Made by a program: the position numbers and the translations under genes. Below are positions 12,001 to 22,810 of a stretch of DNA of 64,000 bases, piece by piece. Position 1 is the stretch's first letter. Each line of letters begins with the position of its first letter. Source of the stretch: Colocasia esculenta (lineage: Eukaryota; Streptophyta; Magnoliopsida; Alismatales; Araceae); assembly GCA_014218235.1 (NCBI GenBank), contig CM024759.1:75413079-75477078 (forward strand). Direction: 5' to 3'. The notes under the pieces were generated by a model. The model was not told the DNA's origin. It searched no databases and saw nothing but the letters and a program-made list of their open reading frames with translations.

Positions 12001-12752
12001 CCGAACCTGTTGCCACAATCACCGACCAAGTCGCATGGAAGTTCGTATGGAAGAACCTTCTCTGCAGGTTTGGCGTCCCAAGGGTGATCACCTCTGACAA
12101 CGGGAAGCAGTTTGACAGCACCTTCTTCAAGCAGAAATGCGCTGAGCTCGGGATCTACAACCACTTCACCTCCGTGGCTCATCCCCAGGATAACAATTTG
12201 GTTGAAAACGCCAACCAAACACTGCTGCACGGGATCCGCACGAGAGTGGAGGTCGCAGGTGGATCGTGGATCGACGAGCTCCCAAACGTCCTTTGGTGTC
12301 ACCGAACGACTGCTCGGGTAGCTACAGGAGAAACACATTTCCACTTAGCCTACGGCTCGGAAGCAGTTGTACCTCTGGAAGTAGCACTTCCAACCATCCG
12401 AACAACCCACTTCGACGAAGCCGCCAATAACCGTGCTCTTCGAGAAAACTTGGATATGCTGAGCGAACGACAAAACGACGCCAGCATTCGCCTCGTTTTT
12501 TATCAGCAACGACTCGCACAGTACTATAATGCGCGAGTTCGGGAAAGGCGGTTCAACGTGGGAGATTTGGTCTTGCGCCGCTGTTCGGCTTCGGATCCCC
12601 GAAGAGCAGTTGGCAAACTTGCCATCAAATGGGAAGGACCTTATCAGGTCACCCATGTCCTCGGAAAAGGCTCATATAAGCTAACTACTCCTAGTGGCGA
12701 AGCCATACCCAGGACTTGGCATGTCTCTAATCTTAAGGCTTATCATTTATAA
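9001..12752 (+). pseudogene. pol: pol (PR-RT-RH-aRH-INT) of the Tat/Retand element, disrupted
   Basis: Domains in order: aspartic protease with a DNGSA active-site motif (about 9105); reverse transcriptase with the YVDD catalytic motif (about 10204); RNase H (about 10590-10950); a second RNase H of the archaeal-like type (from about 11040, with a YVDGSS motif); integrase with an HHCC zinc finger (about 11705-11840) and a DDE core (D near 11920, SDNG near 12094, E near 12200). Breaks: a frame change with apparent loss of a few codons near 10545-10570, and in-frame TAG stops at 10902-10904 and 11037-11039, both where TGG would be expected. From about 10560 to 12752 the frame is otherwise open. 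It cannot make full Pol protein. Confidence 0.93.
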
Positions 12753-13062
12753 AAGCCTTCTTTCAGCATCCTACCTCTCTCCTCCCCACTCCTGTTATTT
12801 CATAAGCATTAGGCGTATACGCCTAATCGGAACCCCCTTTACGGTTCCCAACGATCTGCGTCTTACATGCAACACTTATGAAGCTAACGGATTCCGATCC
12901 GAGCAGGAACAACCAACAAAAAGGGAGAAGATAGAGAAAGTGAAGCTATAAGACAAGTTCATGAGCAAAAGGTTTCATTCACAAAAAGTTTTTGCGTACA
13001 TACGGGCCCTTCTCGGCCGCAGTTACAAAAAGGGAAGTACAAGAAGACACGGGGCATGGGAA
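12753..13062. other. Spacer between pol and the antisense gene
   Basis: A convergent intergenic stretch. On the minus strand GAATGAAACC near 12970-12980 could serve as a near-consensus polyadenylation signal for the antisense gene. No coding frame is supported. Confidence 0.4.
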
Positions 13063-13344
13063 TTAAGGAGCTTGTCCGAAAGGTCCAGCATCTTCACTCG
13101 AAGAGGGCATCCGCCCAGACTGGAATTGTGCGAAGCGCACACCATCTAAGCGGACGTCTTGAGTGCGACGCCGGCATTCTCGAACAACAGCCTCGAAGGC
13201 TTCTCGGGCGCGTTCAATCCAGGAAAGTCGCTCCCCCACCTCCTTCCCAGCATTGAGGCCTACCCTGTAGCAGCGGGCCCCATACTGCTCTAAGTCTTCC
13301 TTGTACTCCGGCCCGGCCTTATAGTCAGCAACGGGCCTCCGCAT
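13063..13344 (-). pseudogene. Frameshifted C-terminal remainder of the antisense gene
   Basis: A 93-codon minus-strand frame overlapping the end of exon 2 in another reading frame. It is rich in Arg/Glu with a heptad-like pattern and directly continues the helical tail of the preceding protein. This suggests that one or two bases were lost or gained near 13328-13340. Seen in sequence as a frame change; its origin is inferred. Confidence 0.6.
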
Positions 13345-15669
13345 CTACTACTACCTTGGCCAGGGCGTCCTTTTCGGCCCGCGCCAAGGTAGCATCCAGC
13401 TTTGCAGCCTGGAGGGCGGCTTTGAGGTTCTTCACCTCCTCCTCCAGCACTACTTCACGAGCTTTATGCCTCACAGTGAGGTCCTCGCAGAAAGCTGTCT
13501 GCGCTTCCTGGAGATACTTCTGTCGCTGGCCTCGAACAGCCAGAACCTTCAGAATGCCCAGCGACTTGGACATTCCATCCACGAGCGCCTCGACATCAAC
13601 ATCACTCAAGTCATCTCCCCCTTGGACCTCCGGGAGGTAACCTTCTACTGACCTCTCCGGGGTCTGCTCGGAAGGAAGGTCCAGGCACCTCGCCAGTTGC
13701 TCAAGGCGAGAAGCAGTGGGGCTTGTGGGCAGCTCCCTTGGCGCATCCTCCACGCGACGAAGGGTCGCCTCTAGCACCGCCACCAAAGGGTCTGCAGGAA
13801 GCTTCTTCAGCAACGCTTCACTGAGGGGTCTTCCGTCGTCTTCGGACTCTTCAGCCCGAGCACTGCAACCAACACCCGCAGCCTCCCCCCCAGCTTCAAC
13901 TACCTTGGAGGTTGCATCTACATTAGCAACCACCTCGGTGGGGGGCATGGGGGGCAGGATACCCCCGGTGGTAGCAGCAACCTCCTCGAACGTCCCCGTC
14001 GTCGCAGCTGTTTTGGCAGTGGTCTTTGCTGCAGGGGCCACTTCTTGCCCTTCGGACGGAGTTGCGCTTGGCGCCGGAGCCATTGCACTGCTAGCAGCCA
14101 CCCCAGCGGGGGCGGAAACTTCCACTGCGTCAGCATCCTCTTCCCACCGAACAGGAGACGACGCAATTTCTTCACCCCTTCCGGAAGGAGCCCCCGCAGT
14201 GTTGCTGGTAGCACCGTGCTCGGCACCACCAACGTTGGAAGCATCAGAGGGCTCCCTATCTTTCGAGCAAGTGGAGCCCCTGGCCTCTCCTCCAGCAGGG
14301 CTCTCGGACCCTTCACTTACGATGACGAGCCCCAGCTCGGTCGCCATCTGCTGCGCGACCTCTGGACGCGTCGCGGAGGCCACCTGTGGCACTCCCTGAT
14401 CGGCCGATTCTACGGCCTTGCTTCTTCTGCGCAGCAACAACGGCGCCTCCTCTTCTTCTTCAATCCCCTCCTCGTCACGTGGAGGAGTAGCTCGGACTGT
14501 CTTCTTCTTCTTCCGAGCACGGAATTCTTCCGCCTCCTCCGCGCTCTCTTCAAATAAGACCGGCCTCCTCTTTGCGGAGACAGAAGGCCGACTCGCTCCG
14601 TCACCTTCCGCTGGAGAAGTCTGAGCTCCAGCCGGTACCACCTCTTTGGTGGCCTTCTTCTTCAGACGGATCCTCCCAGGCCCCTTTTCAGGAGCCTGTG
14701 CCTTGCTGGGGCGCCCCTCGGCAGGTGAAGGAGCAACGAGCGCCGTTGTTACCGCGGCGCCAACCCTCACGGCAGAGGGAACCCGAACAACGGCGGCAAC
14801 GTCGTCTCCTTCATGCACCATGTGCGCCAAGACAGGGATCTGCTCGGCAAAGTCTTCATTCGCCTCCTGATCCCTTCCGGCCTCCAGCTCTTCGGCAGCT
14901 GCGCATAAAGAAAAGAAGAAGAGGAAAAGTTAGAGCGAGGTCGCTAAAACCAGTGAGTAATTGACCAAGTGTTCGTATACTTACTCCATGGTTTACTCAG
15001 GCCGTACTTGACGAGCAAGAACTCGGTCACGTAGCCTTCTCCATTCCGAACACTTGCTCGGAGAAGACGGTCCGACGCCCTCGCCTCGTCCTGGATCAGT
15101 TTCGGAAAGTTGTCCTTCCGCGCCGAGCGGATGACAGTGGGGAATCCCCACTCGGCACCACCCCGGTGGCGCACAAAAAACAGCCTGTCCATCCAACCCC
15201 TGTTGTTGGAATATTTGTTGGACAGCCCGATGTGCATCCTGTCTGTTCGGTGCTTTGCGTAGTAAATGTCTGCTCCTGACGCTCGGGAAGCAGACAACTT
15301 GAAGTGAGCTCGGAAAACATCCGCCGAGCCTCGGATTTCTTTAAGCTTGCAGATGACACCGAAGATGCAGATATATCTCCAGGTGTTGGGCGTCAGCTGT
15401 ATTGGCGAAACGCCCCAAATGTTCAGGAGCGCCTTCGCCACTTCCGGCAGCAGTAGCCGGAAGCCTGCCTCCAGGTGATCTACGGAGAGGAGGAGGCAGC
15501 CTGGTTTGTTCACCAGGATCGATTCCCCTTCCTTGGCGTCGATGATTTCGTACTCGTCGCCGATCCTGAAGCGCTCACGGAGTCCGCTGTAATGGCGGTA
15601 CCGTGGTCCGCTGGACGCCGCGACGGTCACCCCACTCGCTCCGGCAACGGCCTTCCCTCTGCTCATCAT
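13325..15669 (-). CDS. Spliced antisense gene of the Tat element (plant transposon-protein domain plus coiled coil)
   Basis: Minus-strand gene between pol and the 3' LTR. Exon 1 runs 15669-14985 and exon 2 14898-13325. The 86-nt intron (14984-14899) has a GTAAGT donor and a TGCGCAG acceptor. Splicing joins a one-base remainder to two bases and keeps an open frame of 752 codons. Exon 1 resembles the plant 'putative gypsy type transposon' domain (PF04195-like, from memory). Exon 2 is Ala/Glu/Ser-rich and low-complexity, and its last 100 residues look like a coiled coil. After the stop near 13328 a second minus-strand frame (13344-13063) continues the coiled-coil text, so this copy is probably truncated by a small frameshift. 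A TATA-like TTATAAGG sits about 140 nt upstream of the ATG. Function unknown. Antisense ORFs at this place are known in some Tat elements such as maize Grande. Confidence 0.8.
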
Positions 15670-15808
15670 CGCTGGAAGAATCGTAGGAAGCAGCGGCGAC
15701 GCAAGGAGACGAAGGAGAAGATGGAAAGCAGGGAAGGCAAGGGAACGCGAAAGCTGGAATGCTGGAAGGTTTCTGGGAGGCGTAGCTCCTGCCTTCGCCT
15801 CTTCCCCT

Positions 15809-15816
15809 CCTTATAA
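15809..15816 (-). promoter_or_regulatory. TATA box of the antisense gene
   Basis: TTATAAGG on the minus strand, about 140 nt upstream of the ATG at 15669, with a CT-rich leader between. It lies outside the LTR, implying a promoter independent of the LTR. Predicted from motif and position. Confidence 0.5.
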
Positions 15817-16064
15817 GGAAAGGGAAAGGAGCGAAATTTGAGGCGGGCCCCGAAACGCCGCTCCTTCCAGTTTCGAAAATTCCCCCTCGGGTGCAGCGTC
15901 GGCGGCCGTTCGAACACTACGACGACGCTCCTGGCTCAACACGGTTTTGCACCCATCATGGCGGGTTAGCCGTTTGACAGGACCCTAAGCGGCGGCACCC
16001 CGCAACAGGCCATCGCATTAAATGCGGAAGCGACGCCCTCGAAGCGCTCGTCTCACCGAGCCAC

Positions 16065-16084
16065 AAGAGAGCGTGGGGGGCAAG
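16065..16084 (+). other. Polypurine tract
   Basis: A purine-rich run with a GGGGGG core and AAG at its end lies immediately before the 3' LTR start (TGTGGTGG), the usual site of plus-strand priming. Confidence 0.75.
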
Positions 16085-16860
16085 TGTGGTGGCCAAATCT
16101 GGTCACCTAGGCCCATGATGGCTCGTTACGGCCCACTCACATCCTGTCAACAAACGTGGCATCATCTCCGAAGGCCACGCCTTCACCAGGGTGGTTCGAA
16201 GACCTCCATTGTATGACCCCCGTGATCGGAAGCTGTCAAGCTCCAGTACTGCAACATATCCCCGAGCAGGTCATCTGCCCTTCCATACCGAACAACTATG
16301 AGCGGCTTCCGAACAGGGATGATAACCCTGCTGCGCGGAACAACCCAGGATATCACCTAACAGCACGTTCGAGCCCCCCATGTGGGTCACCTGCTCGGAA
16401 GGTGTGTCCAGAGGGTGCCGAGCAGGTTCTCTGGCTTACGATGCGGTTATAACCGCCCCAGGCCACGCGCTCCATCATCAAGAGGCACGAACTGCCTGGC
16501 ATCCCAACGGGCGCCTGAACGCATAACTCCCCCCGTTATGCGCACCCCTCAAGGTGCCTTTTCAGGCACGATCTACCAACGTTACGCACGTTCGTCTTGG
16601 GACCGGTGCCTATAAAAGCACAGGTACAGTACCGTGCAACGGTACGTTCTCTCTCACGCGAACACGCTCTCACATTCCGAAACCCCCTGCCTTGCAAGCT
16701 CTCCACTGACTTAGGCATCGGAGGGTTTCCCCGGTCTTCACCGGGCCTCCTGATCCAATTCTGGTTTTTGCAGGCCTTCGTCCACACCGGCGGTCGTCTT
16801 CCCCATCTTCTCTAGTGGAGGCATGTTTGGTTCCGGCCCAGGCAGGATTACACCACCACA
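16085..16860 (+). repeat. 3' LTR of the Tat/Retand element
   Basis: 776 bp, TGTGGTGG...CCACCACA, with its TATA box at 16611-16618. About 98-99% identical by eye to the 5' LTR. The longest difference is near 16243-16255. Confidence 0.95.
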
Positions 16861-16865
16861 AAATA

Positions 16866-17408
16866 GATCGGAGATAGAATGATGATATCTTTATTTGTCT
16901 ATCCTAATATCAAATATACTCAAAATATCTTTACTGTATCTCCGATCTATTCTAATGTTAAATATACTCGAAAAAATTGAGAAATTATCTAGAATGATTA
17001 ATAGATAAATCCATCATTATATCTTGAGAGGTAATTGTGCGACGGAGGTATCTATCAAGTGATTATAGCCTCTTATAAATACATAGAGAAAAAAAATTAC
17101 TTGGGGATCCGCTCTGTTGCCTTACTCAGCATCTAACTTAATTTTTTGGATATTAATCCTCACATTTTTGTGAGATCTAATGTTAAGCTAATTAGGTCGA
17201 ATACTGAACAAACAATCTCAACCCTTCTAAGTAAAGAATATTTCTCAAATACATAAAGTACTTATAATGAGATATACATTGTTTAGCCGACAGGCATCAG
17301 AGCCTCCCAAATATCTCTTCCTCTTCCCTTTATTAATTTCCTTCAACTGAAACACGAAATCAAATTAAATGAAAACAAGTTTTTTATACACCTTTTGTGT
17401 TTGGTTAA
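16866..17408. other. AT-rich flank of the retrotransposon insertion
   Basis: This continues the pre-insertion sequence left of 6485. The joined text (TTGATATTAAAATAGATCGGAGATAGAATG) resembles the sequence near 33560-33600, so the target was probably an older dispersed repeat. No gene seen. Confidence 0.45.
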
Positions 17409-17589
17409 GAGAAAGACTTAGTGCACTTCTATATTACATTTTAAGTGTAATATGACTAGGTAATAATTCATGTGACACCCATCACATGAGAAGTGATAGA
17501 GTGATAACCTAATAGTTAGATGCCACATGGACTTGTTGTCTAGTCATATTGTACTTAAGTATAATATAAAAGTGCACTAAGTCTTTCTC
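17409..17589. mobile_element. MULE-type MITE
   Basis: 181 bp with terminal inverted repeats of about 50 bp (GAGAAAGACTTAGTGCAC... with only a few mismatches). It is flanked by a perfect 9-bp target duplication, TTTGGTTAA (17400-17408 and 17590-17598). The 9-bp duplication and long TIRs fit Mutator-like elements. No coding capacity. Confidence 0.85.
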
Positions 17590-17720
17590 TTTGGTTAATA
17601 CTCTAGTAGACTCAGCCATAGGTAAACATTCACCCCACTTGAGTTCGAATTCCGAATCTCCCCCTCCTCGTCTCACCGGATGTCCAACTATCTACAGAGA
17701 GACAGGGGACGTGTCTCTTA

Positions 17721-18298
17721 TCTATACTATAATAATATACTCAGTTTTGGTGCTGCCACGTGACTGCACCAGGACAATCATATTCCCTCCATAACATCTC
17801 CTTCCCTAAAAATAGAAATATAGATAGTTTAAATGAACTAAATAATATAACTATTTTTGTACTGTCAAAAAATAACTAAGAAATCATATTCCCGCCATAA
17901 CACCCCCCTCTTCAAAAATAGAAATAAAGATAGTTTAAATGAACTAAATAATATGACTATTTCTATACTACCAAAAAATAACTAAGAAATTTAAATTATC
18001 TTATTCTCTCCATAACATCCCCCTCCCCAAAAATAAAAATATAGGTAGTTTAAATGAACTAAATAATATGACTATTTATGTACTACAAAAAATAAAATAA
18101 AATTTTAAATAATCCTATTCCCTCCATAACATCCCCTCCCCGAAAATAGAAATACAAGTAGTTTAAATGAACTAAATAATATGACTTTTTTGTACTGCCA
18201 AAAAATAACTAAAAAAATGAATAATTCATTTTACTTCAACACACACCAATAAATTACTATTTCCGACTAAACATCCCCTAAGAAAATAAAAAATATAT
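17721..18298 (+). repeat. Helitron-like unit 1 with internal 110-bp tandem repeats
   Basis: Begins TCTATACTATAATAATATACTC, which resembles plant Helitron 5' ends, followed by a CACGTG-containing segment. Inside are four imperfect 105-115-bp repeats, each containing TTTAAATGAACTAAATAATAT (17827, 17934, 18049, 18162 approximately). It is followed head-to-tail by a second unit of about 575 bp, split by insertions. No CTAG-type 3' end is visible at the junction, so the units look truncated or concatenated. Confidence 0.5.
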
Positions 18299-18345
18299 TT
18301 ATATTATAATAATATAACTCTGTTTTGTTGTTGTCACGTGGCTGC
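18299..18345 (+). repeat. Helitron-like unit 2, left part
   Basis: Starts TTTATATTATAATAATATAAC and reaches the CACGTGG segment, then is interrupted at 18354 by the hAT MITE and its cargo. It resumes at 28533. Confidence 0.5.
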
Positions 18346-19568
18346 ACTAGGACTAGGGGTGTCAATTGGACCGGGCCGGCCCGGAGGCCCGGAAGCCCGG
18401 CCCGATTTTAACCGGGTTTGGGCCGGAAAAATGAGCCCGTCAAATTTTTTAGGCCCGGCCCGGAAAAAAATAGGGCCGGGCTTGGGTTTTGTGAGGCCCG
18501 GCCCGGTCAGCTCGCCGGCCCGAAAAATATAAATATAATTTATATTAAATATAAAATTTATATTTAGAAAAAGAATTATATGTATTTTTTCTACAATAAA
18601 TCTACTCAAAAACATAATCTTTTACAAGTTAAATGTTAATATAGATATAAGTAATATATATATATTTTATAGATATATTATAGTAGATATATTAAAATTA
18701 TATATTATATAAATAAAAATAATATTTTTCTTATTTTTTCGGGCCGGGCCGAGCTTTTCCGGGCTTCTTCTGAGTCGGGCCGGGCCACCCATATATACCG
18801 GGCCTACTCCCGGGACTGGGCCGGGCCCGGGCCGGCTTTTAAAAAATCGGGCCTGGGCCGGGCCTAGCAAGGCCCGGTCCAGGCCCGGCCCATTGACACT
18901 GTAACACCTTGGAAATTTTTAGTTGTTGAAAAACTTGAAAAATAAGGTTATTAGACTTAACCATTAATCTTAAATTGAATTAATTTATATTTGCAAATGT
19001 TTAGTATTAATTAACATTTTCCCAGTGTCGTACATAGAGGTGCGCGCTCCCACAGGGGTGACACCGAAAAACGATAACGAAATAAAAATCCGAGAACACC
19101 ATAATTTCTAAAAAAATGTGGAGATCTCAGAAATATAAATATCCAAATTTTTCGGCGTTCGGACTTCGAGGATAAGTCGACGTGACTATTTTCCGCTTGA
19201 TTTTTCAACTAGTGTAAAATAAATTCTAAAAATTAAACAAAAATCACCATAATTTGTAGAACCATAACATTAGCTTGTGGTTGAAATTTTAACACTAACG
19301 AACCCCGTTTGAATACATAAAAATGATGATCTTTGGGCCAGCCGAATTAGGGGCTATTTACGGTAATGATTTTATGGGGATTTTTGGTTTGGCTATGTGG
19401 GAGGCGTTGAGAAGGCCACAACGCTTGGGTAGAAGCTTCTATACTTATGCCTTAGGTGTAAGCACTGGAAGGCTTGCATGGGAAACGTGTTGCCCATGGA
19501 AACCAAATGGTTTCTATGGTAACACCTGGGCGGCCAACGTGCCGTTGTGCATGGAGGGTATGCTGGGT

Positions 19569-19576
19569 TATAAAAA
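19569..19576 (+). promoter_or_regulatory. TATA box in the LARD 5' LTR
   Basis: TATAAAAA about 670 bp into the LTR. The counterpart in the 3' LTR is at 26042-26049. Predicted core promoter. Confidence 0.55.
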
Positions 19577-20691
19577 CCTTCCCAGGCAACATCCAGCCTT
19601 TCTCTTTCACCTCTGCTGCGTTTGGCTGTTTTGCTGAGGTGTATTGTTGCTGCGTTGTTGTGCTGCTGCCGTTGCACTTGCTAACATCTTGTTGGATGAT
19701 GTTCCTTGCTGCTGGGACGTGAGGAAGCTGCTGCTGCTGTATGGGTTGTTGCTTCCATCACTTGTGCTAAAGGTGTCACAAGTAGCAGCTGTAGGAGTAT
19801 AGTGTTTGCACTCTTGGCGTTAACATCCTTCTTCCAGTTGAGAAATCATCAAAGAAAAGACTTCACCTTCTCAAATCAGGTAGAATTCTCTTCCTTTTCC
19901 CACTCTTGCTTGGTGGTGTTGAAGCTACATTGTTCTTGTGCTTTTGCTGTCGGGAAGAAGCTGTAATTGCTACATGTCATGTTGTTGTGCAACTGAGTCT
20001 ATAAAGAATCCTTGTTCCTCAAGCACAGAGTGCATCTGTGAAGACTACTCCGTGCAAGATTTCCTTATTTCCCTCTGTTTGGTGGATTTCTTTACTAGAG
20101 AAGAACTCTCACTACTTAGAAAGGTAGGATTCAATTCCCAATTCTCTTCCTTTCCACTCTTGGATTGACAGTTGAAGTGATTCTTATCATGTGCTTGTCA
20201 TTCTTTAGTTCTGGAAGCATGATCATGGTAAGAATTAAGCTTTCATCATGTAAGATCTTGTGTTTGGCTATGAGAGATAATCCAATTCTTGTCCTTCCAT
20301 TTTATCTTGTCTGAATCTGAAACCATTTGATTAGAGTCACTGAAGTAGACTGAACATGACAGTTCTTTCTACTATTGAGGAATGATTCATTGTGAGGATT
20401 TCAAGTTAGTGTGTGCTTTGATAAGTGTTTTGATAAATAATGAATGGAATAAGAGGAAGAAAGTTAGGAGTATTACTTTTCCAGTAAACCCTCCTTTGAG
20501 TTTGACTTCTTGTTGATCATTCATGTGAATCATGTTCCATGATTTTTCCTTCACTTTCTTGTCATGTTGGCTTCAGATTTGAGGTTAAGATCATGTTTGG
20601 ATTAAGTCCTAATCATGTTAGGAATGATAGAAGAGTTTCATAGTACCATTTATAGTTGATTTAGAATCATTTCTGAAAGTTTGAGCAAGAT

Positions 20692-20868
20692 CTGTCGACA
20701 GACGAACACCTGGCTGTCGACAGGAACTCATAGCCAGAAGTCTGAATTCTTCACCTGTAGGGATCTGTCGACAGATCCATTGCTTTCTGTCGACAGATCC
20801 ATACATAACTGAAGTCCTAATGTCTGAAAAGCCAGTCCTGTCGACAGCAACCTTGTGTCTGTCGACAA
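20692..20868. repeat. CTGTCGACAG palindrome array in the 5' LTR
   Basis: Six copies (the last with one mismatch) start at 20692, 20714, 20765, 20787, 20838 and 20859, so the spacing alternates 22, 51, 22, 51, 21. This is a roughly 73-bp period with a pair of palindromes per unit. The same pattern is in the 3' LTR at 27173-27349. Confidence 0.95.
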
Positions 20869-21256
20869 ATAACAACATACATGTCTCCAACCATTGTTTT
20901 ACTCCATTTCTTGATACAAATTCTACCCAATTGTACCAACCATTAGTCCACCTATATATTGTGGTTTTTAATACCTAATCACCTACTAAAACCAGTCATG
21001 AACCTTTCTTTCCACCATGAATCATTTATCTAAAAGTTCCGAACGAAATTGATCCCGAAGGGTTACCAATTTCTGAAATCAATGAGGAAACATAACTCCT
21101 TCATTCTTGTGTGTAAATTTTGAATGAACTCTTGTATATCCTTGACTCATTACAATAATGAGTGTGTGATGATGACAATTTGTGAGTCTCAGACTCGTTT
21201 AAGAAATTATGCCAGGCAAATAGGGGCTGGTTCAGTCCTGGGGGGAGCGCCCGAAT

Positions 21257-21510
21257 TCATCAGTGGCCGCACGGGGGCAAATTTGTCAGTGGCCGTGCAG
21301 GGATGATAAGGACATTGTGGATGTTGGCATACATCAGTTCGTGTTTGATTAGACATCATATCATACTTGTGTGTGTAAAAATATGTCTGATTGTCAGTGG
21401 CCGCGCGGGGGCAAATTTGTCAGTGGCCGTGCGGGGGCGATAAGGACATCATGGATGTTGGCATGCATCAATTCGTGTGTGATTAGTCATCAAGATACAC
21501 ATGTGTGTGT
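21257..21510. repeat. 134-bp tandem duplication in the 5' LTR
   Basis: CAGTGGCCG with the following CGGGGGCAAATTTGTCAGTGG text occurs at 21261 and 21395, each followed by GATAAGGACAT and a GGATGTTGGCAT segment. Each unit itself contains two CAGTGGCCG boxes. The corresponding copy in the 3' LTR lies near 27740-27990. Confidence 0.85.
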
Positions 21511-22036
21511 GAATACGTGCTTGATTCTAAACTTAAGTGACATCCTAAGTTATTGATCATGCTTCTATATTATCCTGGTTCTACATGTGTTATTGAATTG
21601 ACCCATTCGTTCATAGCTTTGAACACTCATTGTTAATAATGTTCATATTCTTATCTTGAGTTCATATATCAGTGCTAGCAATACATATTCGTTCTTACCA
21701 TGAGCATTTACATCTGAATCCTTTTTGTTAAAAGAATTGAGGTCTACTGGGCTAGTTAGCTCATTAAACCCTACTATTTCAGGTATCTACAATTCTAGAA
21801 GGCGGGAACTTCGGGATTTGTGTGTGGAGAGATCGACCATGGTGACATTTTTTATTTTTTTTTTTACGATTGTAAATCAAGAACCCTGTAACATCTATTG
21901 GATGGCAAATAATACTTGTTATTTAGTGAAGCTTCTGAGCAAATGTCCTGTTCAATTAGTATAATTTTACTCTCGATTTCTCGTTCGTTCACGTTCCGGC
22001 ATTTATAGATATATTAAATGACGGGACGTGACAGAA

Positions 22037-22048
22037 TGGTATCAGAGC
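22037..22048 (+). other. Primer binding site (initiator Met tRNA type)
   Basis: TGGTATCAGAGC, three bases after the 5' LTR, the standard plant primer site complementary to initiator methionine tRNA. Confidence 0.93.
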
Positions 22049-22579
22049 ATTAGTTCGATAAATCTAGGGATAACCTGTGAGGATGGGTAGAAAGACTAAG
22101 ATTAAACTAGATAAGTATAGTTGTATATAGATTGTATTGAGTATGAAATGAAAATTTGAGGTAGGTTTTTCCCTATGATTCTTCTCCACTTTCATAACTT
22201 CATGTTTGTAGTCCCTTCATTCGTATAAACCCATGTTTGTATTTGTCCCTTATTCTGAAAACGTCATTAGGTTTGTTTTTCTTTCCATTGTGATCATGTT
22301 TTAGCTAGAGTTGTGTTATGAATCAAGCATACTATGAAACTTATCCCATTAGAAGCAAGAAAAGGTTTTTAGGAAGTGTTGCACTTCTAATTATTATTTT
22401 GCTTTTAAATTTCCATGCCATAGTATATCCTATTGTCCTACTTGTCTTTCTCATGAAATATGGTGTTAGAACTGGAAATAAGACCTTTTTGATGTTACCA
22501 ATCATGTAAGTATTCATAGAAACACTTGGTAGAATTTTATGTGGTAGTTTGATTATATTTCTGAAAGTTTAGATCTCAC

Positions 22580-22725
22580 CTGTCGACAGCCAGCAGTCAC
22601 CTGTCGACAGGGACCATGCTTCCAGAACCTAGAAATACAAGACTGTTAGTAACTGTCGACAGATAGTCTTGATCTGTCGACAGATGTCCTTCACCTGTCG
22701 ACAGACGATTCTTGTCTGTCGACAA
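22580..22725. repeat. CTGTCGACAG palindrome array in the LARD internal region
   Basis: Six copies start at 22580, 22601, 22653, 22674, 22695 and 22716 (spacings 21, 52, 21, 21, 21; last copy imperfect), with a degenerate seventh near 22737. It uses the same decamer as the LTR arrays with different intervening text. Confidence 0.93.
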
Positions 22726-22810
22726 CCAGCACTTACCTGTCTGCAGGCTCAGTCAGAAGTGTCAGCAAGACTCTTGTAAGAGTCAGCAGGACCCTTGTAA
22801 GACTGAACTC

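Larger units (their letters stand above)
6485..16860 (+). mobile_element. Ty3/gypsy Tat/Retand-type LTR retrotransposon
   Basis: A 10.4-kb element bounded by LTRs of 773 and 776 bp (TGTGGTGG...CCACCACA) and a perfect 5-bp target duplication, AAATA, at 6480-6484 and 16861-16865. Order: LTR, primer site, gag, protease, reverse transcriptase, RNase H, a second archaeal-type RNase H, integrase, then an opposite-strand gene, a purine tract and the 3' LTR. The double RNase H and the antisense gene between pol and the 3' LTR point to the Tat lineage. By eye the LTRs differ at about ten positions plus a 3-bp length change, so the insertion is young. Even so, gag-pol has at least three frame changes and two in-frame stops, so this copy is not autonomous. 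Confidence 0.95.
18900..22033 (+). repeat. 5' LTR of the LARD-like element
   Basis: 3134 bp. TATA box TATAAAAA at 19569-19576. Contains the CTGTCGACAG palindrome array (20692-20868), a 134-bp tandem duplication (about 21257-21510) and no convincing coding frame. Confidence 0.93.

Noticed and set aside
20618..20890. 90-codon frame with repeated Cys/Arg/Asp residues in the LARD LTR
   Set aside because: Translation of the CTGTCGACAG array; it appears in both LTRs only because they are copies.
20692..22725. CRISPR-like array of CTGTCGACAG
   Set aside because: Repeats are only 10 bp, spacers are irregular in content, the genome is a plant's, and the array lies inside an LTR element.
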